Shown here in pieces: positions 8,056 through 17,330 of a stretch of DNA of 64,000 bases. The notes below the pieces were generated by a model. The model saw only the letters and a program-made list of their open reading frames with translations. It ran no database searches and was not told where the DNA came from. This DNA comes from Sphingobacteriaceae bacterium DW12 (GTDB taxonomy: Bacteria > Bacteroidota > Bacteroidia > Sphingobacteriales > Sphingobacteriaceae). Numbering within the stretch: position 1 is the stretch's first letter; the number at the start of each line of letters is the position of its first letter. A program made the position numbers and the translations under genes. The stretch covers positions 62,001-126,000 of the forward strand of contig JROE01000009.1 of assembly GCA_000783305.1 (NCBI GenBank), in the 5' to 3' direction.

Positions 8056-8835
8056 ATGAGTACGGTTAGAGCAAAGAAACATTTAGGGCAACACTTTTTA
8101 AACGACAAAAATGCAGCACAAAAGATTGTGGATGCATTGAATCCGCAACTGGGATTTGACAAAGTACTAGAAGTAGGTCCTGGAATGGGCGTCCTATCTG
8201 ATTTCTTACTCCAAAATACAACCTATCAAACGTACATGATTGATGTAGATGCCGAATCTGTAGAATTTTTAGCAGACAAATATCCACAATTGGGCGACCG
8301 GCTTATCCATGGAGATTTCTTAGCCTTGGACTTCTCTGCTCATTTTGGACCAAAGGTAGCTGTCATTGGGAACTTTCCGTATAATATATCTTCCCAAATC
8401 CTGTTTAAGATACTGGACGAGCGAGATCGTGTCGTACAGATGACAGGTATGTTTCAAAAAGAAGTTGCCGAGCGTTGTACAGCAAAGCCGGGAAGCAAAG
8501 AATATGGGATATTGAGTGTCTTCTTACAGGCTTATTACGACGTCAAATATTTATTTACGGTCAAAGCCGGAGCATTCAGCCCGTCTCCGAAAGTCCTTTC
8601 TGGCGTAATCAACATGGTCAGAAACGATCGAGAAAAGTTGGACTGCGACGAAAAATTGTTCTGGCGTGTGGTCAAAGCCGGCTTTAACCAAAGACGGAAA
8701 ACGTTGCGCAACTCACTTTCTGGAGTGGTCACAAAAGAGAATATGTCAGACAATCCCTTATACGAACTGCGGGCTGAGCGTCTTTCTGTTGCTGATTTCG
8801 TCACATTAACAAACGAAATATCATCCACATATTAA
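8056..8835 (+). CDS. rsmA: 16S rRNA (adenine1518/1519-N6)-dimethyltransferase
   Basis: RsmA/KsgA dimethylates two adjacent adenines in the 3' hairpin of 16S rRNA using S-adenosylmethionine, a late step of 30S maturation; its loss gives kasugamycin resistance. The sequence starts AKKHLGQHFLND as in the family, has the SAM-binding motif VLEVGPGMG at residues 38-46, and the NFPYNISS catalytic motif (N-F/L-P-Y). Length 259 residues is typical. The start at 8056 is preferred over an upstream in-frame codon near 8014 because of homology and the -7 element just upstream. It is 11 nt from the following monooxygenase gene, so read-through is possible. Confidence 0.96.
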   Translation: MSTVRAKKHLGQHFLNDKNAAQKIVDALNPQLGFDKVLEVGPGMGVLSDFLLQNTTYQTYMIDVDAESVEFLADKYPQLGDRLIHGDFLALDFSAHFGPKVAVIGNFPYNISSQILFKILDERDRVVQMTGMFQKEVAERCTAKPGSKEYGILSVFLQAYYDVKYLFTVKAGAFSPSPKVLSGVINMVRNDREKLDCDEKLFWRVVKAGFNQRRKTLRNSLSGVVTKENMSDNPLYELRAERLSVADFVTLTNEISSTY

Positions 8836-8846
8836 TATAACTGTCC

Positions 8847-10007
8847 ATGCAGCGCTTCGCAATCATAGGAGGAGGGATAGCGGGACTGACCACCGCAATT
8901 GGTTTGAGCCAAATCGGAATCCAAGCGGATATCTACGAAGCAGCGGTAGAACTTAAAGGGATCGGTGCTGGCTTTGGCTTGGCGGCAAACGCTATGCAAG
9001 CACTTTCCACTCTTGGACTACAAGAGGAAGTATTGCAATTGGGACACCTACTGCCCGACTACAATATTTTGGACCAGAGGGGCGATGTTTTGATTTCGCC
9101 AGATACTGCTCGCCTGAGTAGACAGTACCGTCAAAGCAATTTTGCGATACATCGTGCAGATCTCCATCAATTTCTATTGTCCAAAATCCCCAAGACCCAA
9201 TTACATCTTGGCAAGCGGGCGATTAGATTGAAGCAAAATGCAAATGGCAGCACAGTCACTTTTGAAGATGGGAGCAGCATTGATGCCCAGTACTTCATTA
9301 TCGCCGATGGCGTACGATCCTCGCTACGTCAACAGTTAGATCCTACATCAACTCCACGCTATTCAGGATATACTTGTTGGCGAGGTACGCTGGATAACAC
9401 TCACATTCAATTGAAGAAAGGAACCGAGACATGGGGGGCAAGAGGGCGCTTTGGGATGACACCTTTGGCAAACAACTGTATATATTGGTATGCCTGCGTT
9501 AATACAGAAGCCAATAGTACTGTTCACAAAAATTGGAGCATACATGACCTATATCTCCATTTTGCAGCATATCACGCTTCTATTCCAGAGATTATCCGTT
9601 CGACCCAAGAAGAGCGCTTGATTTGGAATGACATAATAGATATCAAACCATTGAAGAAATTCGCCTTTGGCTCCATCCTTCTCATCGGGGATGCCGCGCA
9701 TGCGACTACTCCCAACATGGGACAAGGAGCTTGTCAAGCATTAGAAGATGCAGCGGTATTAGTTGATGAGCTCAAAAGGGAGAAAAATATCCAAACAGCA
9801 TTCCTCAATTTTGAAAAAAGACGATTAAAAAGAACCAGATACATTACCGAAACCTCTTGGATGATAGGAAAGGTTGCACAATGGGAAAACCCTTTCCTTG
9901 TAAAAACCCGTAATATCCTGATGAAAAATCTCCCCAACAGACTACAGCAATACAAACTTAATAAGCTGCTCAATGTTGATTTTATGAGCATAAATAATAC
10001 AAGATGA
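8847..10007 (+). CDS. FAD-dependent monooxygenase (PHBH fold)
   Basis: A single-component flavoprotein hydroxylase of the p-hydroxybenzoate hydroxylase superfamily, similar in plan to TetX-like and salicylate-hydroxylase-like enzymes. Residues 8-13 are GGGIAG of the N-terminal Rossmann FAD site. The segment IADGVRSSLRQ near residue 150 is the DG motif contacting FAD and NAD(P)H, and LLIGDAAHATTPNMGQGA near residue 280 is the GD motif for the FAD ribityl chain. Length 386 residues; no signal peptide. The substrate cannot be read from sequence. Its last codons overlap the start of the dehydrogenase gene (ATGA), which implies translational coupling and perhaps a shared pathway for an aromatic or quinone-like compound. 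A role in drug inactivation is possible but unsupported. Confidence 0.85.
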   Translation: MQRFAIIGGGIAGLTTAIGLSQIGIQADIYEAAVELKGIGAGFGLAANAMQALSTLGLQEEVLQLGHLLPDYNILDQRGDVLISPDTARLSRQYRQSNFAIHRADLHQFLLSKIPKTQLHLGKRAIRLKQNANGSTVTFEDGSSIDAQYFIIADGVRSSLRQQLDPTSTPRYSGYTCWRGTLDNTHIQLKKGTETWGARGRFGMTPLANNCIYWYACVNTEANSTVHKNWSIHDLYLHFAAYHASIPEIIRSTQEERLIWNDIIDIKPLKKFAFGSILLIGDAAHATTPNMGQGACQALEDAAVLVDELKREKNIQTAFLNFEKRRLKRTRYITETSWMIGKVAQWENPFLVKTRNILMKNLPNRLQQYKLNKLLNVDFMSINNTR

Positions 10008-10969
10008 ACGTACATAAGATATTGATTGTCGACGACGTAGACGAGATATTGCTGCACAAACTTACGAGCAATGGAATAGCATTTGATTACTATCCAAATA
10101 TAGACCGCGTTGGGGCCGAAAAGATAATCAGTGGTTACACGGGCCTGGTTATACGGTCTAAATTTCAAGTCGACCAACCTTTTATGGAATTGGCTCCCCA
10201 ACTCGCTTTCATTGCTCGAGCTGGGGCTGGCATGGACAATATTGATGATGTCTATGCTGCTCAGCAGCATATCATGCTTATCAATGCACCCGAAGGAAAT
10301 CGCGACGCTGTCGGAGAACATATGATTGGCATGTTGCTCAGTCTAATGAACAACCTCAATCGGGGTCATCTTCAGATTCAAAATGGTCAATGGTGGAGAG
10401 AAGAAAATAGAGGTTACGAACTGAAAGGTCGTACAGTAGCGCTTATTGGATACGGGAACAACGGACAAGCGATGGCTAAGAAGCTGTCTGGATTTGAGGT
10501 CAACGTAATCGCATATGATAAATATAAGACTGGGTTTTCAGACCAGTACGCGCGCGAGGTATCGATGGAGGAAGTCGTTAAGCAGGCAGATATCCTTTCT
10601 TTTCACATCCCGCTGACAAGAGAGACAAGAGGTATGATAGATGAGGAATACTTATTCCACTTTCGCAAACCGATTTTCTTTTTAATGGGCGCTCGTGGAG
10701 GAATAGTAGATGTATCTGCTGTATTGAAAGGGCTCGATACCGGAAAAATTATCGGAGCGGCATTTGATGTGTTACCCGTCGAAAAATTCCCACCTCTCGC
10801 CGAGCAAAGTTGGTATAGTGACTTAATCAATAGAGACAACGTGCTACTAAGCCCACACGTAGCAGGGTGGACATTCGAAAGCTACGTCAAACTATCAGAA
10901 GTAGTTGCCGATAAAATCATCGACTATCTAAAAGAGAACGACGGCACCCCATACGAGCACAAATTGTAG
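10004..10969 (+). CDS. D-2-hydroxyacid dehydrogenase, NAD-binding
   Basis: Member of the D-isomer-specific 2-hydroxyacid dehydrogenase family (phosphoglycerate, glycerate and formate dehydrogenase relatives). The Rossmann dinucleotide motif GYGNNG is near residue 148; the catalytic triad is visible as Arg in MGARGGIVD (about 230), Glu in LPVEKFPP (about 260) and His in LLSPHVAGWT (about 284). Length 321 residues, without the C-terminal ACT domain of classical SerA. It overlaps the monooxygenase by 4 nt and its 3' end overlaps the convergent membrane-protein gene by 42 nt. It might be the serine-pathway 3-phosphoglycerate dehydrogenase or a broader oxidoreductase; no neighbouring serC decides it. 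Confidence 0.85.
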   Translation: MNVHKILIVDDVDEILLHKLTSNGIAFDYYPNIDRVGAEKIISGYTGLVIRSKFQVDQPFMELAPQLAFIARAGAGMDNIDDVYAAQQHIMLINAPEGNRDAVGEHMIGMLLSLMNNLNRGHLQIQNGQWWREENRGYELKGRTVALIGYGNNGQAMAKKLSGFEVNVIAYDKYKTGFSDQYAREVSMEEVVKQADILSFHIPLTRETRGMIDEEYLFHFRKPIFFLMGARGGIVDVSAVLKGLDTGKIIGAAFDVLPVEKFPPLAEQSWYSDLINRDNVLLSPHVAGWTFESYVKLSEVVADKIIDYLKENDGTPYEHKL

Positions 10970-11797
10970 AATAAGACTTAAATCCAACAGATAGGTATAG
11001 TGATAATGTCCTTGTTTCTTGAACACCAAGAATCGGAGGAATATCGCAATGATTAGATCGGTCAAAAACAACGATATTTTGATTTCCCAGCTACAATCTG
11101 TAAAAAAAAGCAATATAGCGTGTACCGACAGCAAAAGATAGCATAGTCGCTTCGCATTTTTCTCTCCCAGCATATTGGGAAGTGTCTTCAAGTGATAGTA
11201 AGAATCCTGTGCAATATCTCGTATATCAAAAGGCAAGGTGCATATGATTAAAAACAAAAACTTGAGTACCGACAGGCTACTGAGTAACGCTGTATCAATC
11301 TGTACTCCCTCGGCATACAATTCGACATAGGGCAACACCACACTACTGCATACCCATATAAAGGCAATATGAAAGATTTTTGCTCCTGGGAGTTGCCGCA
11401 ACCCTACTTTGCGATTTTCGTGCCGAAATAGTGGTAATCCATACAATACACTGATGACACCTATACCTCCTAAAAACAAAACTGCCCAGAGCTGAATATA
11501 AAACAAGCACCACAGCAAAGCAGCAGCAGCGATGATGGCGTTAAACCATAGCAGCCATTCATGTGCAAATACCCACCTTGTGCGTGCGTATTTAGAGGCT
11601 TGAGGGTCTACCGGCTTAGACCATAATAGACTGAAGTTGTAAAGCAACAGTGTAGCCGCTCCTTCAATCACAACAATCGGATAGTCGATCGCTTGATCAA
11701 ATACAAAATAAGTCATAGCACACTGTGCCATTGCTGCACATGCAATGAGCAAATTCGTATATATAGAGATATAAAACAGCTGTCTAATGAACCGCAT
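10928..11797 (-). CDS. UbiA-like polytopic membrane protein
   Basis: A 289-residue protein with about eight hydrophobic segments. The overall plan resembles the UbiA prenyltransferase superfamily: a first polar loop NFSLLWSKPVDPQ between helices, where classical members have NDxxDxxxD, and a second motif DIRDIAQD followed by KTLPNMLGE, which matches the conserved second aspartate-rich motif and LP-LG segment. The first motif is degenerate, so prenyl transfer to an aromatic acceptor is uncertain. It overlaps the dehydrogenase gene tail to tail by 42 nt, with no terminator between them. Confidence 0.65.
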   Translation of the reverse strand: MRFIRQLFYISIYTNLLIACAAMAQCAMTYFVFDQAIDYPIVVIEGAATLLLYNFSLLWSKPVDPQASKYARTRWVFAHEWLLWFNAIIAAAALLWCLFYIQLWAVLFLGGIGVISVLYGLPLFRHENRKVGLRQLPGAKIFHIAFIWVCSSVVLPYVELYAEGVQIDTALLSSLSVLKFLFLIICTLPFDIRDIAQDSYYHLKTLPNMLGEKNAKRLCYLLLSVHAILLFFTDCSWEIKISLFLTDLIIAIFLRFLVFKKQGHYHYTYLLDLSLILQFVLVWGAVVLF

Positions 11798-11999
11798 CTA
11801 GACTAGATTTCAAATTGTAATGACAAAATAACAATTGTGTTATGTAAATCATAAATTTCGTGATTAGGTATTTAAAAATTGATATTTAGTAGCGAAAAAA
11901 GTAAATTAGTGCTTCATTTATCCAGAATGGACAATATGAATAAATATTTGTCCGATTCAGATAAACATAGGAGATAATTAAGAATAAACCAATATAAAA

Positions 12000-13916
12000 A
12001 TGAATCTACAGATTAAATCATTTGAAGAATATCAAGATGCCTACAAAAAGAGTGTAGAAAATCCTGAGGAATTCTGGGCGGGTATTGCCGAGAATTTTTT
12101 TTGGAAACGTAAGTGGACAAATGTCCTGGATTGGAATTTTAAAGAGCCGAAGATCAAATGGTTTGAGGGGGGGAAACTTAATATTACTGAGAATTGCTTA
12201 GATCGCCATATCTATAACCTTGGGGATAAACCAGCGATTATTTGGGAGCCTAACGACCCAAATGAGGCTCATCGTATCCTTTCATACAAGCAATTGCTTG
12301 CGAAAGTGGAACAATTCGCCAATGTATTAAAAAATAACAACATCCGTAAAGGGGATCGGGTTTGTATCTACTTGCCTATGGTTCCTGAGTTGGTCATCGC
12401 CGTATTGGCTTGTGCTCGTATTGGAGCTATCCACAACGTAGTATTCGGTGGATTTTCGGCTCAATCTATTGCCGACCGTATCAACGATGCCCAATGTAAG
12501 CTCGTCGTCACTTCTGATGGTAGTTTCCGTGGCAATAAGACCATTGACCTTAAAAACATAGTGGATGATGCCTTGTTACAGTGTGACACAATTGAAAAGG
12601 TAATCGTACTTACGCGTACACGCACGCCAGTATCTATGATTAAAGGCAGAGACGTATGGTGGGAGGATGAAATCAAAAAAGTAGAGACACAAGGCAACCC
12701 TGCTTGCCCTGCTGAAGAAATGGATGCAGAAGATACATTGTTTATCCTCTATACCTCTGGCTCCACAGGCAAACCCAAAGGTATCGTACATACTACCGGA
12801 GGTTACATGGTATATGCGGGTTATACTTTCACAAATACTTTCCAATATCAAGCTGGAGATGTACATTTCTGTACTGCCGACATCGGCTGGATCACAGGGC
12901 ATAGTTACATTATCTATGGACCGCTATCCCAAGGGGCTACTTCTTTAATGTTTGAAGGGGTTCCGACTTATCCAGATGCGGGCCGCTTGTGGGATATCGT
13001 AGCCAAACACAAGGTGAATATTCTATACACAGCTCCTACGGCTATTCGTTCATTAATGGCTTTTGGAAATGATTTTGTAGAGGGCAAAGATTTGTCTTCG
13101 ATCAAAACACTAGGTTCTGTTGGAGAGCCAATCAATGAAGAGGCTTGGCATTGGTTTGACGAAAAAGTAGGCAAAGGTCAAGCGCCAATCGTCGATACAT
13201 GGTGGCAAACGGAGAACGGTGGTCATCTCATCACTCCAATTGCAGGCATTACACCGACTATCCCGGGATACGCCATGCTCCCACTTCCAGGTGTACAGCC
13301 TACATTAATGGATGAGAATGGGGAAGAAATAAAGGGCAATGATGTCTCTGGAAATCTTTGTATTAAATTTCCTTGGCCTGGTATGCTCCGTACAACATGG
13401 GGTGACCACGAGAGATGTAGACAGACTTATTTTGCAACCTACGAAAACATGTATTTCACCGGTGATGGTTGCTACCGCAGTCCCGAAGGATATTACAAAA
13501 TTACAGGACGTGTCGATGATGTATTAAACGTATCGGGCCACCGTATAGGTACAGCCGAGGTAGAAAATGCAATCAATATGCACTCTGACGTAGTAGAATC
13601 TGCAATCGTAGGATACCCACATGCCGTGAAAGGACAAGGAATATATGCGTATGTCATTGCCAACCACCATATCGATGCGGAAAGTACTCGTAAGGATATC
13701 CTACAGACCATCACCCGGCTGATAGGTGCGATTGCAAAACCGGATATCATCCAATTCGTACCAGAACTACCCAAGACAAGATCTGGCAAGATTATGCGCC
13801 GTATCCTGCGCAAGATAGCTGAGGGCGAAGAATCCAACTTAGGCGATACATCTACCCTACAAGACCCGACAATTGTGGAAACGATTGTGGAAGGTGCTAG
13901 GGAGTTTAAAAAATAG
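12000..13916 (+). CDS. acs: Acetyl-CoA synthetase
   Basis: AMP-forming acetate--CoA ligase that activates acetate for entry into central metabolism. The 638-residue protein has the ANL-superfamily phosphate loop YTSGSTGKPKG starting near residue 251, the DTWWQTENGG acetate/adenylate motif, the hinge GRVDDVLNVSGHR, and the C-terminal PKTRSGKIMRR with the catalytic, typically acetylation-controlled lysine at about residue 597. Length and motifs are those of true Acs. About 200 bp of AT-rich DNA lies upstream with no exact TAnnTTTG element; a very strong hairpin follows the stop. Confidence 0.96.
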   Translation: MNLQIKSFEEYQDAYKKSVENPEEFWAGIAENFFWKRKWTNVLDWNFKEPKIKWFEGGKLNITENCLDRHIYNLGDKPAIIWEPNDPNEAHRILSYKQLLAKVEQFANVLKNNNIRKGDRVCIYLPMVPELVIAVLACARIGAIHNVVFGGFSAQSIADRINDAQCKLVVTSDGSFRGNKTIDLKNIVDDALLQCDTIEKVIVLTRTRTPVSMIKGRDVWWEDEIKKVETQGNPACPAEEMDAEDTLFILYTSGSTGKPKGIVHTTGGYMVYAGYTFTNTFQYQAGDVHFCTADIGWITGHSYIIYGPLSQGATSLMFEGVPTYPDAGRLWDIVAKHKVNILYTAPTAIRSLMAFGNDFVEGKDLSSIKTLGSVGEPINEEAWHWFDEKVGKGQAPIVDTWWQTENGGHLITPIAGITPTIPGYAMLPLPGVQPTLMDENGEEIKGNDVSGNLCIKFPWPGMLRTTWGDHERCRQTYFATYENMYFTGDGCYRSPEGYYKITGRVDDVLNVSGHRIGTAEVENAINMHSDVVESAIVGYPHAVKGQGIYAYVIANHHIDAESTRKDILQTITRLIGAIAKPDIIQFVPELPKTRSGKIMRRILRKIAEGEESNLGDTSTLQDPTIVETIVEGAREFKK

Positions 13917-13935
13917 ACACACATAGAAAATGTCT

Positions 13936-13990
13936 ACAGAATAACAAAAGCGCATGACCGAAATTCGGTCATGCGCTTTTGTTATTCTGT
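13936..13990 (+). terminator. Perfect 27-bp hairpin after acs
   Basis: A 55-nt perfect inverted repeat: arms of 27 nt (ACAGAATAACAAAAGCGCAT onward) around a single unpaired A. The core GCGCATGACCG stem flanked by A and T runs is a typical intrinsic terminator; the pairing extends well beyond what is needed. It separates acs from the Mrp operon. Confidence 0.85.
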
Positions 13991-14137
13991 GAACGTTTAT
14001 ATTCCTTAAAAATCAAGTTAAGGGGGCGAGCTGTTGCTTGGGATTGGTCTATTCGAAAGGGAAACCCCAATAAAATTCTGTTTTTTCAGTATTTTTTTAG
14101 TATTTTGTTTGACTCAAAACTTTTAAACAAAGACTAA

Positions 14138-16447
14138 ATGCTATTTGCCGTTTTATCAGGACTTATAACATCGAGCCTTATTGTTCCATTTGGTAGATTA
14201 TTAAGGACCAAATGGGGTTTTATTCTCGCATTTTTACCGTTTTTCCTATTTCTATACTTTCTACAGTATACGCCTGCAATAAATGCGGGATACACTATTT
14301 ATCAGCACATTCCGTGGGTACCCTCTCTTGGCATTGACTTTCAATTTCGCTTGGATGGGCTATCGCTGCTCTTTTCTTTTTTGATTACAGGCATAGGGAC
14401 TGCTATCTTTATCTATGCGCGTTCGTATATGAAAGACTATGTCAATATGGATCGATTTTTCGGTTTCCTATGTCTATTCATGGCGGCGATGCTAGGCTTG
14501 GTACTTTCAGACAACATTTTTTTACTTTTTATTTTTTGGGAACTCACCAGTATTAGTTCTTTCTTTCTAATTGGGTTTAATAATGAAAATAAAGACTCCC
14601 GCAAAAGTGCATTGACGGCATTGAGTATAACCGGCTTGGGGGGGTTCTTTTTATTGGCAGGCTTGGTATTAATGGGAAATATAGCAGGGACATACAGCAT
14701 CTCTGAACTGGTCGATCAACACACGACGCTTATCGAGCATCCGCTATACCCTTTGATATTGGGATTAGTTTTCACAGGAGCACTGACCAAATCCGCACAG
14801 TTTCCCTTCCACTTCTGGTTGCCTGGAGCAATGAAAGCACCGACACCTGTCTCCGCTTATCTGCATTCAGCTACCATGGTCAAAGCAGGGATTTATCTCT
14901 TGGCACGCTTTTTCCCAATTCTTGGGGGGACCGACCTGTGGACTTATCCTTTGCTGATTATCGGTGGAATTACTATGCTATATGGAGCTATCCATGCGCT
15001 ATTTCGCATCGATATGAAAAGCGTCTTGGCCTACTCTACTATTTCGGCATTGGGCGTCCTCACCTTCCTTATTGGATTAGGAACGGAAGAGTCTATTATA
15101 GCAGCCTCCGTTTTCCTACTTGTGCATGCCCTCTATAAAGCGACTTTATTTTTGATTACAGGTATTATAGACCATGAGACGGGTACGCGTGATATAACTG
15201 TACTCCGAGGCTTACGCCAAGTGCTGCTTCCTGTAGCTATTGCCGGGCTTTTGGCATCTCTATCCAGCGCGGGATTGCCCCTTACCCTTGGTTTCATCGG
15301 AAAGGATTTGATTTATGAAGCTACTCTACATTTCAAGGACAATCTTGCATTATTCTTAACTGTAGCCGCCGTAGTGACCAACATCGGTCTGGTTGCTGCT
15401 GGATTCATGGCAGGAGTTAGGCCATTCGCTGGTACCTTACCCTCTTCATTTAAAAAAATACATCTGCCCGATAAAGCGATGTGGATTCCACCACTTGTGC
15501 TAGCAATCCTAGGATTGCTCTTCGGTATTTATCCGCAATGGATCGGAGAGCACTTGGCCCAAGCTTCAGCGGTAGGTATATGGGGTTCAAAAATAGATGT
15601 TCATCTCAAATTATGGCATGGATTCAATACCGTATTGCTTTTAAGTATCATCACGCTAGCCTTAGGAACTATCTTGTTCTTCATCAATAAACCAAACATC
15701 AGGAAACTCCAAGCGATTGAGCGACTGAAGGCAATCTCGCCTGAATACCTATTCACGTCAATGGGTAAGGCATTCGTCTCTTTTTCGGCCAAATATACCC
15801 ACACCCTACACAATGGTTATTTGCGGTCTTATCACTTAAAGATTATTCTATTTGCCGAAGCTCTTTTGGCCTATAAACTATTTTTGAGTGGTCCCGTCTA
15901 TATTGATTATGATAAGTTATCGCCCATCAGTATATACGAGGTCGGGATCGTACTAATCCTTATAGGAGCTTTGTATCTTGTCGTTACGACATCGTCACGA
16001 CTTACTGCTGTAGTCTCCACCAGTGTTGTTGGATACTCCATATGCTTGATGTTTGTCTTCTACAGTGCTCCAGATCTTGCCATGACCCAGTTTACGATCG
16101 ACACGCTATCGACCGTCCTGTTTGTGTTGGTCCTATACAAGCTTCCTCCTTTTCTGAACTATGTCAGTCCCAAAATATTTTTTAGGGATGCCATCGTCGC
16201 ACTAAGTTTTGGATGCCTGCTGTCATTGATTGCACTACGTGTACTTCATGAACCTGTAGATACGGTAGTGAGCGATTTTTATGGTGCAAATGCATACCTA
16301 CTCGCTAAAGGTAAGAATGTCGTCAATATCATTCTGGTGGATTATAGAGGTATGGACACGATGTTTGAGACTGTTGTATTGGCAATTGCAGCCTTAGGCG
16401 TCTACAGCTTACTGAAATTGAGATTAAAATCTTCGGAAAAAGAATAA
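14138..16447 (+). CDS. mrpA: Mrp cation/proton antiporter subunit A
   Basis: Largest subunit of the multisubunit Na+(Li+,K+)/H+ antiporter, related to NuoL of complex I. The NuoL-like part contains the conserved Glu of FIFWELTSISSFF (E135), lysine K218 in GALTKSAQFPFHFWLP, and H243/K249 in YLHSATMVKAGIYL. The C-terminal third carries the DUF4040 and MbhE-type helices specific to MrpA, with the motifs FVFYSAPDLAMTQF and ILVDYRGMDTMFE. Length 769 residues. First gene of a seven-gene operon A-G; unlike the other junctions, a 111-nt gap separates it from subunit B. Confidence 0.93.
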   Translation: MLFAVLSGLITSSLIVPFGRLLRTKWGFILAFLPFFLFLYFLQYTPAINAGYTIYQHIPWVPSLGIDFQFRLDGLSLLFSFLITGIGTAIFIYARSYMKDYVNMDRFFGFLCLFMAAMLGLVLSDNIFLLFIFWELTSISSFFLIGFNNENKDSRKSALTALSITGLGGFFLLAGLVLMGNIAGTYSISELVDQHTTLIEHPLYPLILGLVFTGALTKSAQFPFHFWLPGAMKAPTPVSAYLHSATMVKAGIYLLARFFPILGGTDLWTYPLLIIGGITMLYGAIHALFRIDMKSVLAYSTISALGVLTFLIGLGTEESIIAASVFLLVHALYKATLFLITGIIDHETGTRDITVLRGLRQVLLPVAIAGLLASLSSAGLPLTLGFIGKDLIYEATLHFKDNLALFLTVAAVVTNIGLVAAGFMAGVRPFAGTLPSSFKKIHLPDKAMWIPPLVLAILGLLFGIYPQWIGEHLAQASAVGIWGSKIDVHLKLWHGFNTVLLLSIITLALGTILFFINKPNIRKLQAIERLKAISPEYLFTSMGKAFVSFSAKYTHTLHNGYLRSYHLKIILFAEALLAYKLFLSGPVYIDYDKLSPISIYEVGIVLILIGALYLVVTTSSRLTAVVSTSVVGYSICLMFVFYSAPDLAMTQFTIDTLSTVLFVLVLYKLPPFLNYVSPKIFFRDAIVALSFGCLLSLIALRVLHEPVDTVVSDFYGANAYLLAKGKNVVNIILVDYRGMDTMFETVVLAIAALGVYSLLKLRLKSSEKE

Positions 16448-16558
16448 GTAGAGGTATGCATCTCTTTCAAATCAGTAACTCGACAAATTGAATAAAAAAT
16501 AAGTGCCCTACTCCTATCGACTGGAGATAGGTGTCACGACAAAAAAACATTTTTACGG
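16448..16558 (+). other. 111-nt gap inside the Mrp operon with a small hairpin
   Basis: The only sizeable gap in the operon. It contains a 6-bp stem, CCTATC / GATAGG at 16513-16531 with a 7-nt loop, 28 nt before the subunit B start. It lacks a U-tract, so it is not an obvious terminator. It may be an RNA processing or translation-control site, or nothing. Confidence 0.35.
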
Positions 16559-16972
16559 ATGAAAAGTACCATTTTACAAACAGCAGCAGGATATCTGCTT
16601 CCCATCCTACTCCTCTTTTCGGTGTTCTTGCTATTGAGGGGACACTATTACCCCGGAGGTGGCTTTGTTGGCGGGTTGATTGCCTCCATTGCCTTTGTAC
16701 TCCATAGCTTTGCCTATGGTACCGAGCAGACCATGAAAGTACTCCGGTATAAACCCATATCCCTGATTCCTATTGGCCTTTCCCTCAGCTTTCTCAGCAT
16801 GATTGCACCATTAGCATTGGGCAAACCACCCATGACAGGCTTATGGGTCGAACAAAAGATACCCGTAATCGGCATGATTGGTTCGGCTCTTTTTTTTGAT
16901 ATTGGCGTCTACTTGGTCGTCATCGGTGTTGTATTGACCATTTTGTTTACCATAGCCCTAAATACCGACTAA
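16559..16972 (+). CDS. mrpB: Mrp antiporter subunit B
   Basis: A 137-residue four-helix membrane subunit with the family signature LLRGHYYPGGGFVGGL near residues 26-41. MrpB is required for antiport and packs against the C-terminal helices of MrpA. It is followed after 1 nt by mrpC. Confidence 0.92.
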   Translation: MKSTILQTAAGYLLPILLLFSVFLLLRGHYYPGGGFVGGLIASIAFVLHSFAYGTEQTMKVLRYKPISLIPIGLSLSFLSMIAPLALGKPPMTGLWVEQKIPVIGMIGSALFFDIGVYLVVIGVVLTILFTIALNTD

Positions 16973-16973
16973 T

Positions 16974-17330
16974 ATGGAATTGATTCTGGTTGTAGTGATA
17001 GGGCTTCTATATGCTGCGGGGATTTATATGATCCTTCGACGTAGTATGGTCAAGCTCCTACTTGGGATTATGTTGCTAGGTAACGGTACCAACATCTTGA
17101 TTTTTCTATTGGGCAATATTACAAAGGGCAAGCCCCCCGTCATTGGTGCCGATTTCAGTGTTTTCAAGGATATCTATGCAGACCCTATTCCACAAGCCCT
17201 TATTTTGACCGCTATCGTCATCAGTTTTGGTTTAACGGCATTTGCTATTGTCCTACTAAAAAGGGTATATGCATTGATCAACACCGATGATTTAGATGAT
17301 TTGAACACCCCAGAAGAAGAAGATTTATGA
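16974..17330 (+). CDS. mrpC: Mrp antiporter subunit C (NuoK-like)
   Basis: A 118-residue three-helix subunit homologous to NuoK of complex I. The motif MLLGNGTNILIFLLG is characteristic. It contributes to the cation/proton path with MrpA and MrpD. Its end overlaps mrpD by 4 nt, so translation is probably coupled. Confidence 0.92.
   Translation: MELILVVVIGLLYAAGIYMILRRSMVKLLLGIMLLGNGTNILIFLLGNITKGKPPVIGADFSVFKDIYADPIPQALILTAIVISFGLTAFAIVLLKRVYALINTDDLDDLNTPEEEDL

Noticed and set aside
14020..14137. Riboswitch (for example Na+-responsive) upstream of mrpA
   Set aside because: A G-rich stretch (GGGGGCGAGCTG) and an AAACCCC stretch could pair, but I cannot match a known consensus and no terminator or anti-terminator is visible.
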